This document shows, one piece after another, positions 1 to 6,549 of a DNA stretch of 20,731 bases. The translations under genes were made by a program, and so were the position numbers. Below the pieces are notes generated by a model. That model was not told the origin of the DNA, did no database searches, and saw only the letters and a list, made by a program, of their open reading frames with translations. Origin of the DNA: Lachnospiraceae bacterium (GTDB taxonomy: Bacteria; Bacillota; Clostridia; Lachnospirales; Lachnospiraceae); NCBI GenBank assembly GCA_900771995.1, contig CAAGQC010000003.1, forward strand, positions 1 to 20,731. Reading direction: 5' to 3'. How positions within the stretch are numbered: the stretch's first letter is position 1; every line of letters begins with the position of its first letter.

Positions 1-233
1 GCGAAGTAACCACATGAGCAAAAGGAAAGCTGCATCGCAGCGATTTTGCGAATGGGGTGCTGAATAGTTACAAATGGAAAATAATTCGTTAGAAAATCTT
101 TAGAAATAGCTACTTGAAAATTACAGGGCGGAGGATTAAAGTAAGATGCAGCGGCTTTTTGCGAACAGAAGGAATAGAAACAGCAGGCAAAAGCCCGCAT
201 GTGAATCAAAACATAAGATAGAAGGTTAACGTA
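1..233. other. Upstream non-coding stretch with weak signals
   Basis: I recognise no gene here. The first bases could be the tail of an upstream gene, since two frames close at 7-9 and 65-67, but there is too little to name it. A short hairpin, GCTGC/GCAGC at 29-33 and 37-41, is followed by GATTTT and might be a weak terminator. A possible sigma-A promoter is TTGAAA at 114-119, a 17-base spacer, and TAAAGT at 137-142. It would start a leader of about 85 bases for the next gene. These calls are tentative. Confidence 0.3.
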
Positions 234-1064
234 ATGAATATTTTAGGAATTATAGTGCTCTGTATTTTGATCCTGACGATCCTGTATTTTCTTATGATTA
301 TGCCCCGGATGATTCATAAGCCCGATACGGCGCCCTTCCAAGAATGGCTCTACGCCCACAGAGGTCTGCATGACAATGCCACGGAAGCACCGGAGAATTC
401 CATGGCGGCATTCCGTAAGGCCGTGGATGCGGGCTTCGGCATCGAACTGGACATTCAGCTGACGAAGGACAGGATCCCTGTGGTGTTCCATGATTTTACC
501 TTAAAAAGAGTCTGCGGCGGGGAAGGCAAGATCAGCGATTATACCTATGAGGAGTTGCAGCAGTTCCATCTGTGTGATTCTGAGGAGAAGATTCCAAAGT
601 TCGAGGATGTGCTGAAGATGGTAGACGGGAAAGTGCCTCTGATCGTGGAGTTCAAGATCGAACGTACCGATCTGTCCCTGTGTCCCATTGCGGATGAGAT
701 GTTACGATCCTACAAGGGCATGTACTGCATGGAGTCCTTCAATCCGCTGGGGGTGCGGTGGTATCGGAAGAACCATCCGGATCTGGTGCGTGGCCAGCTG
801 TCCGATGCCTTTCTGAAAGAGGGAGAGTATGTGGGAGTATTGTATTTTGTCCTGCAGAATCTGTTACTGAACTTCGTGACGAAGCCGGATTTCGTGGCAT
901 ACAATCATCATTATCCCGAGATCCTGTCCCGGAAGCTTTGCAGAGGCCTGTACCATAATACCGCGGCGGCATGGACCATCAAGAGCCAGAAGGAACTGGA
1001 CGAAGCCAGAAAACATTTCGATATCTTTATCTTCGACAGCTTCGTGCCGGAGGCGAGAAAGTAG
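234..1064 (+). CDS. Membrane-anchored glycerophosphodiester phosphodiesterase family protein
   Basis: GDPD-family enzymes hydrolyse glycerophosphodiesters to sn-glycerol 3-phosphate and an alcohol. This 276-residue protein has one hydrophobic N-terminal segment (about residues 3-24), then a single GDPD TIM barrel. Visible catalytic signatures are HRG at 42-44, APEN at 52-55, ELD at 71-73 and HD at 86-87, which match the family's acid-base histidines and metal-binding acidic residues. The start has GAAGG 8 bases upstream of the ATG. The length is normal for a single-domain GDPD with one anchor. Only 10 bases separate it from the acetyltransferase gene, so the two are probably co-transcribed. 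The family assignment is firm. The substrate (phospholipid headgroups or lipoteichoic-acid-type glycerophosphate) cannot be told from sequence. Confidence 0.9.
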   Translation: MNILGIIVLCILILTILYFLMIMPRMIHKPDTAPFQEWLYAHRGLHDNATEAPENSMAAFRKAVDAGFGIELDIQLTKDRIPVVFHDFTLKRVCGGEGKISDYTYEELQQFHLCDSEEKIPKFEDVLKMVDGKVPLIVEFKIERTDLSLCPIADEMLRSYKGMYCMESFNPLGVRWYRKNHPDLVRGQLSDAFLKEGEYVGVLYFVLQNLLLNFVTKPDFVAYNHHYPEILSRKLCRGLYHNTAAAWTIKSQKELDEARKHFDIFIFDSFVPEARK

Positions 1065-1074
1065 ACGGAAAATC

Positions 1075-1869
1075 ATGTATACCAAAGAAGAACTGAAACA
1101 GCAGTTACGGAGCGTAGGCCTTACGGGAAAAGAGACGATCCTGATCCATTCGTCCATGAAAGCCATCGGCGGGGTGGAGGGCGGTGCGGACACGGTGCTG
1201 GATGCCTGGATGGAATATTTTGCGGAAGGACTGCTGCTCTTACCGACCCATACCTGGGCCAATGTGAACGCGGAGCACCCGGTGTATGATTACCGCAGCA
1301 CCCCGTCCTGCGTGGGACTGTTAACGAATCTGTTCCGGCAGAGAGAGGGCGTGGTGCGTTCCCTGCATCCCACCCATTCGCTGGCGGGATTCGGAGAAAG
1401 TGCCGCCGAATATCTGATGGGAGAGGAAGAACGTAATACCCCCTGCGCTCCGGGCGGAGCCTATGACAGACTGAAGGACTGTGGTGGGAAGATCCTGTTG
1501 GTGGGTGTGGGCCATGAGCGCAATACCTATATCCACAGCGTGGAAGAGGTGCTGAATGTGCCGAACCGGCTGGCGGCGGATCCTATGCTGCTGACAACGA
1601 TCCTCCCGGACGGAACCCCAAAGCCTGTCTATATGAGAAAACACTATAATCCCGATCAGCCTCACATCTCAGAGGATTTTGTGAAATTAAACCGGGCATT
1701 TCTGCACTGTGGAGCTGTGGAAGAAGTGACCTTCGGAGATGCAAAATGTCTGTTGTGCGATGCGCAGAAAGTGTTCCGGGTGGTGCGCCATGTACTGGCA
1801 CCGGATCCGGAATGCCTGATAACGAAGCCGGAGATCCCCGCAGAGCGGTGGAGAGGATTCCGGGCATGA
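1075..1869 (+). CDS. AAC(3)-family N-acetyltransferase
   Basis: This is a 264-residue member of the antibiotic acetyltransferase (AAC(3)/YokD-like) fold, which uses acetyl-CoA to acetylate an amine. Recognisable pieces are the N-terminal HSSMKAIGG segment (25-33), LPTHTW (56-61), the HPTHS block (98-102) and VGVGHERNTYIHSVEE (143-158), which holds the family's conserved His and Glu residues. The ribosome site is weak (GGAAAATC before the ATG), which fits translation coupled to the GDPD gene 10 bases upstream. Chromosomal relatives often do not confer aminoglycoside resistance, and the natural substrate is unknown, so a resistance role should not be assumed. It ends at a strong terminator. Confidence 0.85.
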   Translation: MYTKEELKQQLRSVGLTGKETILIHSSMKAIGGVEGGADTVLDAWMEYFAEGLLLLPTHTWANVNAEHPVYDYRSTPSCVGLLTNLFRQREGVVRSLHPTHSLAGFGESAAEYLMGEEERNTPCAPGGAYDRLKDCGGKILLVGVGHERNTYIHSVEEVLNVPNRLAADPMLLTTILPDGTPKPVYMRKHYNPDQPHISEDFVKLNRAFLHCGAVEEVTFGDAKCLLCDAQKVFRVVRHVLAPDPECLITKPEIPAERWRGFRA

Positions 1870-1870
1870 A

Positions 1871-1902
1871 AAAAGGATCAGTCCCATGGGACTGATCCTT
1901 TT
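1871..1902. terminator. Bidirectional intrinsic terminator
   Basis: A perfect 32-base palindrome centred on CCCATGGG begins with AAAAGGATCAG and ends with CTGATCCTTTT. It lies between the plus-strand acetyltransferase gene and the minus-strand cold-shock gene, both of which run into it. The G/C core is flanked by A and T runs on both sides, so it can terminate transcription both ways. Confidence 0.9.
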
Positions 1903-1916
1903 GGTCTGTCTTGCTA

Positions 1917-2132
1917 TTAAGCTACAACAGTAACGTTGGTAGCACGGATCTTGCTGCTGTTCTGAGGATCGCACTCGGTATCGAAAGTTACCTTCTGGCC
2001 CTCTTCCAGAGACTTGAAACCATCAGCGTTGATTGCGGAAAAATGTACGAATACTTCTTCTCCGTTAGCATCGTTGGTGATGAAACCGTAACCCTTCTGA
2101 GCGTTGAACCACTTAACTGTACCGTTATTCAT
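1917..2132 (-). CDS. CspA-family cold-shock protein
   Basis: This 71-residue protein is a single cold-shock (OB-fold) domain that binds single-stranded RNA and DNA. It carries both nucleic-acid-binding motifs, KGYGFI (RNP1-like, residues 13-18) and VFVHFSAI (RNP2-like, 27-34), and the usual NGTVKWFN start. The length is typical for the family, whose members melt mRNA structure and act as antiterminators. The start is certain: a near-perfect AAAGGAGGT at 2140-2148 lies 7 bases before the ATG. The gene is monocistronic, with its own consensus promoter and a long structured leader, both listed separately. The convergent acetyltransferase gene shares its terminator. Confidence 0.97.
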   Translation of the reverse strand: MNNGTVKWFNAQKGYGFITNDANGEEVFVHFSAINADGFKSLEEGQKVTFDTECDPQNSSKIRATNVTVVA

Positions 2133-2154
2133 TATTGGTACCTCCTTTAATAAT

Positions 2155-2169
2155 TCAGGCTTTGCCTGA
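2155..2169 (-). promoter_or_regulatory. Small hairpin just upstream of the csp ribosome site
   Basis: In the cold-shock mRNA, TCAGGC and GCCTGA pair around an AAA loop and end 6 bases before the AAAGGAGGT site. It may insulate or expose the ribosome site. It has no U-tract of its own. Confidence 0.5.
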
Positions 2170-2197
2170 TCCTTTTGATGATTCTAAAACGTAGGAC

Positions 2198-2260
2198 AAA
2201 AAAATCACATATTTTTGTAAAGCATCCGTAAAAGTAACAATGTCTTACAAAAATATGTGA
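2198..2260 (-). promoter_or_regulatory. Terminator-like hairpin in the csp 5' leader
   Basis: Two 16-base arms at 2260-2245 and 2220-2205 (read on the minus strand; first arm TCACATATTTTTGTAA) are perfectly complementary around a 24-base loop. Seven T follow immediately at 2204-2198. The element sits about 25 bases into the predicted cold-shock transcript. It has the layout of an attenuator, but the stem has only three G/C pairs, so its stability should depend strongly on temperature. Its function is inferred. Confidence 0.6.
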
Positions 2261-2291
2261 GATCAATGACTTTCATTTAGAATACGGTTAG

Positions 2292-2321
2292 AGTATACCA
2301 TTGCACTTATCGAAATGTCAA
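2292..2321 (-). promoter_or_regulatory. Promoter of the cold-shock gene
   Basis: On the minus strand TTGACA (2321-2316) and TATACT (2297-2292) are separated by 18 bases, a near-consensus sigma-A promoter. The start site would fall near 2285. That gives a leader of roughly 150 bases, close to the long leader known for E. coli cspA. Confidence 0.85.
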
Positions 2322-2401
2322 TAATTATCTTTGATTTTTAGGCCTATTTTACTATGTGCGGAACATATGATTTTAAGAGTGATAAGATGCGGAGAAAGAC
2401 A

Positions 2402-3241
2402 ATGGATCTGAAGTTTTTGGGGAAGGTATTGCAGGGAGCGCTGATCGGGCTGGGAGCGGTGCTGCCGGGGATCTCCGGCGGCGTCTTAAGCGTGGTATTC
2501 GGGGTCTACCGGTCCATTATGGAACTGCTGGCGGATCCTCTGCAGAAATGGCGGACACATCTGCCGGTGCTGTTCCCGTATATGATCGGTTCGGCGGCGG
2601 GATTTTTAGGCGTGGCGAATCTGTTAGCTTATGTTTTAGAGACTTACCCGGAGCCTTCCGTCTGTGTGTTTGTGGGATTGATCGGCGGAATGCTGCCATC
2701 ACTTTGGCGGGAAGCGGGAGAACAGGGCAGAACCCGCAGGAATGCCCTTGTGTCCGGCATGACATTCGGGGCAATGCTTTTCCTGCTGTTTTTATTGCAG
2801 ACTTCCCGGACTGCGGTGGAGCCGGGAATCCTGGCATATCTGTTCTGCGGATTCGCCCTCGCGCTGTCGGTGATCGCGCCGGGGATGAGCTTTTCCACAC
2901 TGCTGATGCCCTTAGGGCTGTATACTCCGTTCGTGGAGGGCATCGGCCATCTTCGCCCGGAGGTCCTGTTCCCCGGAATGATTGGTTGTGGGGTGACCTT
3001 TGTGTGTCTGGCCAGACTGGTCAACCGACTGTTCGCCACCCATTATGCCGGGATGTTCCATGGCATTTTCGGAATCATCAGTGCTGCCACGGTGATGACC
3101 ATTCCCTGGGGCAGTTTTGCCGCGTCGCCGGAGACGGCATCCCGGAATCTGTTCTGCATGGCAGCGGGAATCGTGGCGGCACTTCTTTTGGAAGTTATGA
3201 ATGAAAAAATGGCATGTTTTCCCGAAAATGAGACAGAATAA
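2402..3241 (+). CDS. DUF368 membrane protein, putative undecaprenyl-phosphate translocase
   Basis: DUF368 proteins are polytopic membrane proteins. Members (PopT) have been reported to return undecaprenyl phosphate across the cytoplasmic membrane for reuse in envelope synthesis. This protein is hydrophobic almost throughout and shows the family's duplicated signature, LPGISGG at 21-27 and APGMSFS at 159-165, one in each half. I place the start at 2402 (279 residues), because GGAG lies 7 bases upstream and the family's N-terminal segment begins there. An ATG at 2354 is in frame but has no ribosome site. The gene points away from the cold-shock gene. It is followed after 39 bases by the EIIA-like gene, probably in one transcript. 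Family confidence is high; transport activity is inferred from relatives. Confidence 0.88.
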   Translation: MDLKFLGKVLQGALIGLGAVLPGISGGVLSVVFGVYRSIMELLADPLQKWRTHLPVLFPYMIGSAAGFLGVANLLAYVLETYPEPSVCVFVGLIGGMLPSLWREAGEQGRTRRNALVSGMTFGAMLFLLFLLQTSRTAVEPGILAYLFCGFALALSVIAPGMSFSTLLMPLGLYTPFVEGIGHLRPEVLFPGMIGCGVTFVCLARLVNRLFATHYAGMFHGIFGIISAATVMTIPWGSFAASPETASRNLFCMAAGIVAALLLEVMNEKMACFPENETE

Positions 3242-3280
3242 GGAGCAGGATCCTTATCATGGAAAAAGGAAGGTAGAAAC

Positions 3281-3922
3281 ATGCAGATGTATGATGTGGT
3301 GGCAACGGGAGTGCTGGGACTGCTGATCGGCTTCTGGTCCGGCAGGAGCATCCGTTGGAAAATGGAAGAGACCCAAGAAGCGGATGGGGAGGAACGGGAA
3401 GAGAGAAAACTAACGGCAAACAGACAGTTACTGCGGGAAGGCGTCGCCATCGGCAGTCCGGTGAACGGAGAGATCCGTAAGAACGTGGAAGGAACCGCAC
3501 AAGAGGCGGATTCCGCGGCAGGAAGCATCAGTATTGTGCCGGAGGACGGAAAAGTCTATGCGCCCACAGCGGGAAAAGTATTGAAACTCTATCCCATGGG
3601 CAACCGGATCCGTTTCCTCACGGACAGCGGTCTGGAACTGTTACTGAATATCTGTAAGGACCGGGAAGAACTGCACAGTTCCTATTATCATTGCAATGTT
3701 CTGCAAAATGAGATCGTGCGCAAGGGAAAACTGCTGATGGAATTCGATCAGGAGGGACTGGCAAGGGAAGGCGTGGATACGGCGGTGACAGTGGAGATGT
3801 GCCAGTCACCGGAGCGGGGGCAGATCGTCAGCACCTGGAAGGATTCTATCCGGGCGGGAGAGGAACTGCTGTGGGTACAGCGGGGGAGAAGGAATCAGGA
3901 GGATTCCGTCTGCCTGCGGTAA
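3281..3922 (+). CDS. Membrane-anchored EIIA-Glc-like protein lacking both catalytic histidines
   Basis: Residues 4-20 form a hydrophobic anchor. A charged Glu/Arg-rich linker runs to about residue 50. From about 57 the protein follows the PTS EIIA-glucose (Crr-like) fold, with SPVNGEI at 59-65, VYAPTAGKV at 92-100 and SGLELLLNIC at 116-125. In active EIIA-Glc proteins two histidines sit at the positions before AIG and in LLIHIG; here they are Asn108 and Asn123. Phosphotransfer through histidine should therefore be impossible. The ribosome site AGGAAGG is well placed. It follows the DUF368 gene by 39 bases and overlaps the convergent araC-type gene by 28 bases at the 3' end. A regulatory or scaffold role at the membrane is my inference. 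Databases may label it simply PTS glucose subunit IIA. Confidence 0.85.
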   Translation: MQMYDVVATGVLGLLIGFWSGRSIRWKMEETQEADGEEREERKLTANRQLLREGVAIGSPVNGEIRKNVEGTAQEADSAAGSISIVPEDGKVYAPTAGKVLKLYPMGNRIRFLTDSGLELLLNICKDREELHSSYYHCNVLQNEIVRKGKLLMEFDQEGLAREGVDTAVTVEMCQSPERGQIVSTWKDSIRAGEELLWVQRGRRNQEDSVCLR

Positions 3923-4710
3923 GCCCCGGGAGTGGTGTGGAAGGCATCCTGAAAGGCACGGAAAAAAGTGCGGGAGCTTCCAAAGCCCGCATCCAGTGCA
4001 ATCTGTGTCACGGAAAGCTCTGTGGACAGCAGAAGGTCTCTGGCATAATCCAGCCGTCTGGAATTCACGTAATCCGGAAAAGAGGTGTGAAGCTTTTCTG
4101 TAAAGATCCGTGAGAGGACAAAACGGCTGACGCCGAATTCTTTCGAGAGACTATCCAGAGACAGCTCTTCGGTATAGTGGGCATCCAGATAGAGAAGCAG
4201 CCTTTGCTCCAGTTCCAGATCCTCCGTACTTTTCCGTGTCTGCAGGGGCAGGGCCGGCAGCAGATCCGCCAACAGGAGCGTGAGATACCCTTCCGCATAG
4301 ACCTGTACATCGGAAGGCGTGGGACGGTCCTTTTCGCAGGCATCTGCCAGCGCTTTAAGACCCTGCAGGGCAATGCGGCTGTGCTGAGAGAGGGAGGAGA
4401 CGGCAAAGTCATTGCGGGCGGGCTTTTTGTTCTGGAAAAAATGGCGGAAGGAATGACAGAAATCCGGCTCGAAGATACAGAGTAGATTCTGACCGGGCTC
4501 CACATGTTTTAAGCCGTGCATCTGGTTCGGAAAGACCAGAACTCCCTGACCGGGAGTAAGCAGAAAATCCTGCTGTTCCACGGTGACGGTGGTGGAACCG
4601 CTTAAGACATAGATCAGTTCCAGCTGTCTGTGAAGATGGACGGCATAAGGGTTATTTTTGGATAAATATAAATAAAGCTGTTCCTGACGGTTCTGGTAAA
4701 AGAAACTCAA
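3895..4710 (-). CDS. AraC-family transcriptional regulator
   Basis: A cupin-type sensor domain (about residues 10-90, with HLH at 25-27 and LTPGQGVLVFP) precedes a two-helix-turn-helix AraC DNA-binding domain in roughly the last 100 residues. The second helix pair shows IALDAGFGSSRTFFRAFQ. I start it at a TTG at 4710 (271 residues) because GGAGGG lies 7 bases upstream. An earlier TTG at 4728 is in frame but would put this ribosome site inside the gene. It diverges from the GH43 gene with about 200 bases between them, the classic layout for a regulator of a neighbouring sugar gene, probably as an activator. Its end overlaps the EIIA-like gene by 28 bases on the opposite strand. The inducer is unknown. 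Confidence 0.92.
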   Translation of the reverse strand: MSFFYQNRQEQLYLYLSKNNPYAVHLHRQLELIYVLSGSTTVTVEQQDFLLTPGQGVLVFPNQMHGLKHVEPGQNLLCIFEPDFCHSFRHFFQNKKPARNDFAVSSLSQHSRIALQGLKALADACEKDRPTPSDVQVYAEGYLTLLLADLLPALPLQTRKSTEDLELEQRLLLYLDAHYTEELSLDSLSKEFGVSRFVLSRIFTEKLHTSFPDYVNSRRLDYARDLLLSTELSVTQIALDAGFGSSRTFFRAFQDAFHTTPGAYRRQTESS

Positions 4711-4731
4711 TGGGATTCCCTCCTGCAACTT

Positions 4732-4826
4732 TTGTCACTATTATGACATTTAAAGCTGCTAAATGCAAGATTTGACACAAACTAATGGGAAAATGGCACG
4801 CTGGCTGCAGGAACATCTGCTATACT
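4732..4826 (+). promoter_or_regulatory. Putative activator-dependent promoter region of the GH43 gene
   Basis: TATACT at 4821-4826 is a good -10, but no good -35 lies 16-18 bases upstream. This is usual for promoters that need an activator. Upstream are TGTCA-N6-TGACA near 4734-4749 and TTTGACACAAA at 4771-4781. TGACA thus recurs at 4744 and 4773, and these are candidate AraC-family sites. In the leader, CGGATG (4855-4860) can pair with CATCCG (4876-4881), and GCGGC with GCTGC at 4892-4906. The operator assignment is inference. Confidence 0.35.
4740..4768 (-). promoter_or_regulatory. Probable promoter of the AraC-family gene
   Basis: Reading the minus strand, TTGCAT (4768-4763) and CATAAT (4745-4740) have a 17-base spacer. 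Transcription would start near 4733, giving a short leader ahead of the TTG start. Confidence 0.55.
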
Positions 4827-4920
4827 GAAGCTATTCAGAAACAAAAACTATCAGCGGATGAGCGTCGAACACCTGCATCCGTAAGTAAACGGCGGCAAAA
4901 GGCTGCGGAATGGAGAACCT

Positions 4921-6462
4921 ATGGATAAGACAAAGATACATAAAATGTGGATCGCCGATCAGGGCGACGGCACCTATACCAACCCGATCCTGTATACCGA
5001 TTATTCGGATCCGGATGCCATTCGTGTGGGAGAGGATTATTTTATGATTGCTTCCAGCTTCTGTAACACCCCCGCAGTCCCTCTGCTGCATTCGAAGGAT
5101 CTGGTGAACTGGAAGGTCATCAATTACATTATTGACAAGCTTCCCTTTGACTATTATGACAAGCCGGTACACGGCTGCGGTACCTGGGCCCCTGCCATCC
5201 GTTATCATGAGGGAACTTACTATGTATTTATTCCCATGCCGGATGAGGGCATCATGATGTGCAAGACCACGGATCCCTGGGGCAAATGGAGCGAGCCTGC
5301 CTATGTGCGTAAGGTAGTGGGCTGGATCGATCCCTGTCCTTTCTGGGACGAGGACGGCAAGGCCTACATGGTGACGGCTTTCGCCAGAAGCCGTATCGGA
5401 TTCAAAAGCATGCTGTATATGTCCCCCATTGAGCCGGACTGCTCCGGGGTGCTGGATGACGGTCAGTTCATTTACGACGGACATGCGACCCAGCCCACCA
5501 TCGAGGGACCGAAGCTGTACAAGAGAAACGGTTATTACTACATCTTCGCTCCGGCTGGCGGCGTAAAGCCCGGCTGGCAGACCGTACTGCGTTCGAAGAA
5601 TATTTATGGCCCCTGGGAAGAAAAAATAGTGTTGCATCAGGGCAATTCTCCCGTCAACGGACCTCACCAGGGCGCCTGGGTGGACACTCCGGACGGACAG
5701 GACTGGTTCCTGCATTTTCAAGATGTAGGCAATGCGGGACGTATCGTACACTTACAGCCCATGCGCTGGGAGAACGACTGGCCGGTGATCGGCGTGAATG
5801 AAGTGGACGGCTGCGGCGAACCGGTACTGCGCTATAAAAAGCCGGAAGTAGGAGCGACGTATCCCATCGACGCACCGGAGGACAGCGATTTCTTCGAAGG
5901 GGAGAAGCTGGGATTACAGTGGCAGTGGAATGCCAACTATAAAAAGGAATGGTACGATCTGAAAAATGGTCAGCTGATTCTCCATGCTCAGACCGCAGAT
6001 CCGAAGACACAGCTGTGCGACATCAGCAACCTGTTATTACAGAAATGGCCGGCACCGGAATTTTCCATTACCACCTGTCTGCATCTGGAACAGATGAAGG
6101 ACGGCGATGTGGCGGGACTGGTATCTCTGGGCGGCTGTTATACGGCGCTTGCGGTGCAGAAATCAAACGGAAAAATGAACTTACAGCAGCGCACCGGCAA
6201 CTGGACGAAGGACGATGAGGTACGCACCGGTCTGGGAGAGTGGAACAGTGATGTGATCTATATTCAGATGAAGGTGGAGAAGGAGAACTACCGTACCTTC
6301 TATGTGGGAACTGCGGAGGATGACTTACAGCCTGTGGGGCAGATGGTGGAAGCAACCCCGGGCCGCTGGGTCGGTGTCAAGGATGGTCTGTTTGCCATCA
6401 ACGAACAGGGTACGGATGGCGGAATCGTTGCTGCGGACTATTTCGTATATCAGGATCTGTAG
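4921..6462 (+). CDS. Glycoside hydrolase family 43 (beta-xylosidase or arabinofuranosidase type)
   Basis: The 513 residues comprise an N-terminal five-bladed beta-propeller of GH43 and a C-terminal beta-sandwich of the type common in beta-xylosidases (from about residue 325). The three catalytic acids are visible: Asp30 in YSDPD (general base), Asp137 in GWIDPCPF (pKa modulator) and Glu195 in TIEGPKLY (general acid). There is no signal peptide, so it probably acts in the cytoplasm on imported xylo- or arabino-oligosaccharides. GGAG lies 6 bases before the ATG. The divergent AraC-type gene is the likely regulator. No sugar transporter is adjacent, since the next gene is a MATE exporter. The exact substrate cannot be assigned from sequence alone. 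Confidence 0.93.
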   Translation: MDKTKIHKMWIADQGDGTYTNPILYTDYSDPDAIRVGEDYFMIASSFCNTPAVPLLHSKDLVNWKVINYIIDKLPFDYYDKPVHGCGTWAPAIRYHEGTYYVFIPMPDEGIMMCKTTDPWGKWSEPAYVRKVVGWIDPCPFWDEDGKAYMVTAFARSRIGFKSMLYMSPIEPDCSGVLDDGQFIYDGHATQPTIEGPKLYKRNGYYYIFAPAGGVKPGWQTVLRSKNIYGPWEEKIVLHQGNSPVNGPHQGAWVDTPDGQDWFLHFQDVGNAGRIVHLQPMRWENDWPVIGVNEVDGCGEPVLRYKKPEVGATYPIDAPEDSDFFEGEKLGLQWQWNANYKKEWYDLKNGQLILHAQTADPKTQLCDISNLLLQKWPAPEFSITTCLHLEQMKDGDVAGLVSLGGCYTALAVQKSNGKMNLQQRTGNWTKDDEVRTGLGEWNSDVIYIQMKVEKENYRTFYVGTAEDDLQPVGQMVEATPGRWVGVKDGLFAINEQGTDGGIVAADYFVYQDL

Positions 6463-6481
6463 AATAATTGCATTTACCGTA

Positions 6482-6510
6482 TTTACAATGCCATGACAAT
6501 GTGCTATTTT
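6482..6510 (+). promoter_or_regulatory. Possible promoter of the MATE gene
   Basis: TTTACA at 6482-6487, a 17-base spacer and TATTTT at 6505-6510 form a moderate sigma-A match in the 87-base gap after GH43. The MATE gene could therefore be expressed on its own, as well as by readthrough. Confidence 0.4.
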
Positions 6511-6549
6511 GGCAGTTGGCAATGTAAGGATAAAGGAATGATGTAAATT

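Noticed and set aside
37..164. Imperfect direct repeat GCAGCG..TTTTGCGAA at about 37 and 149
   Set aside because: Only two short copies with mismatches and gaps; could be chance or remnants of terminator-like sequence.
146..229. 27-codon frame (ATG to TAA) just before the GDPD gene, with GGAGG upstream
   Set aside because: Ribosome site spacing is long (11 bases), composition is basic and low-complexity, and it resembles no leader peptide I know.
1075..1869. Calling the acetyltransferase an aminoglycoside resistance gene
   Set aside because: Family membership alone does not show this; there is no mobile context and it sits in a housekeeping-like operon.
2354..2401. Longer N terminus of the DUF368 protein from ATG 2354
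   Set aside because: No ribosome site precedes it, and the added residues do not resemble the family; 2402 has GGAG at good spacing.
4831..5751. 306-codon minus-strand frame opposite the GH43 gene
   Set aside because: Antisense shadow of a well-supported gene with intact catalytic motifs; no domain recognised.
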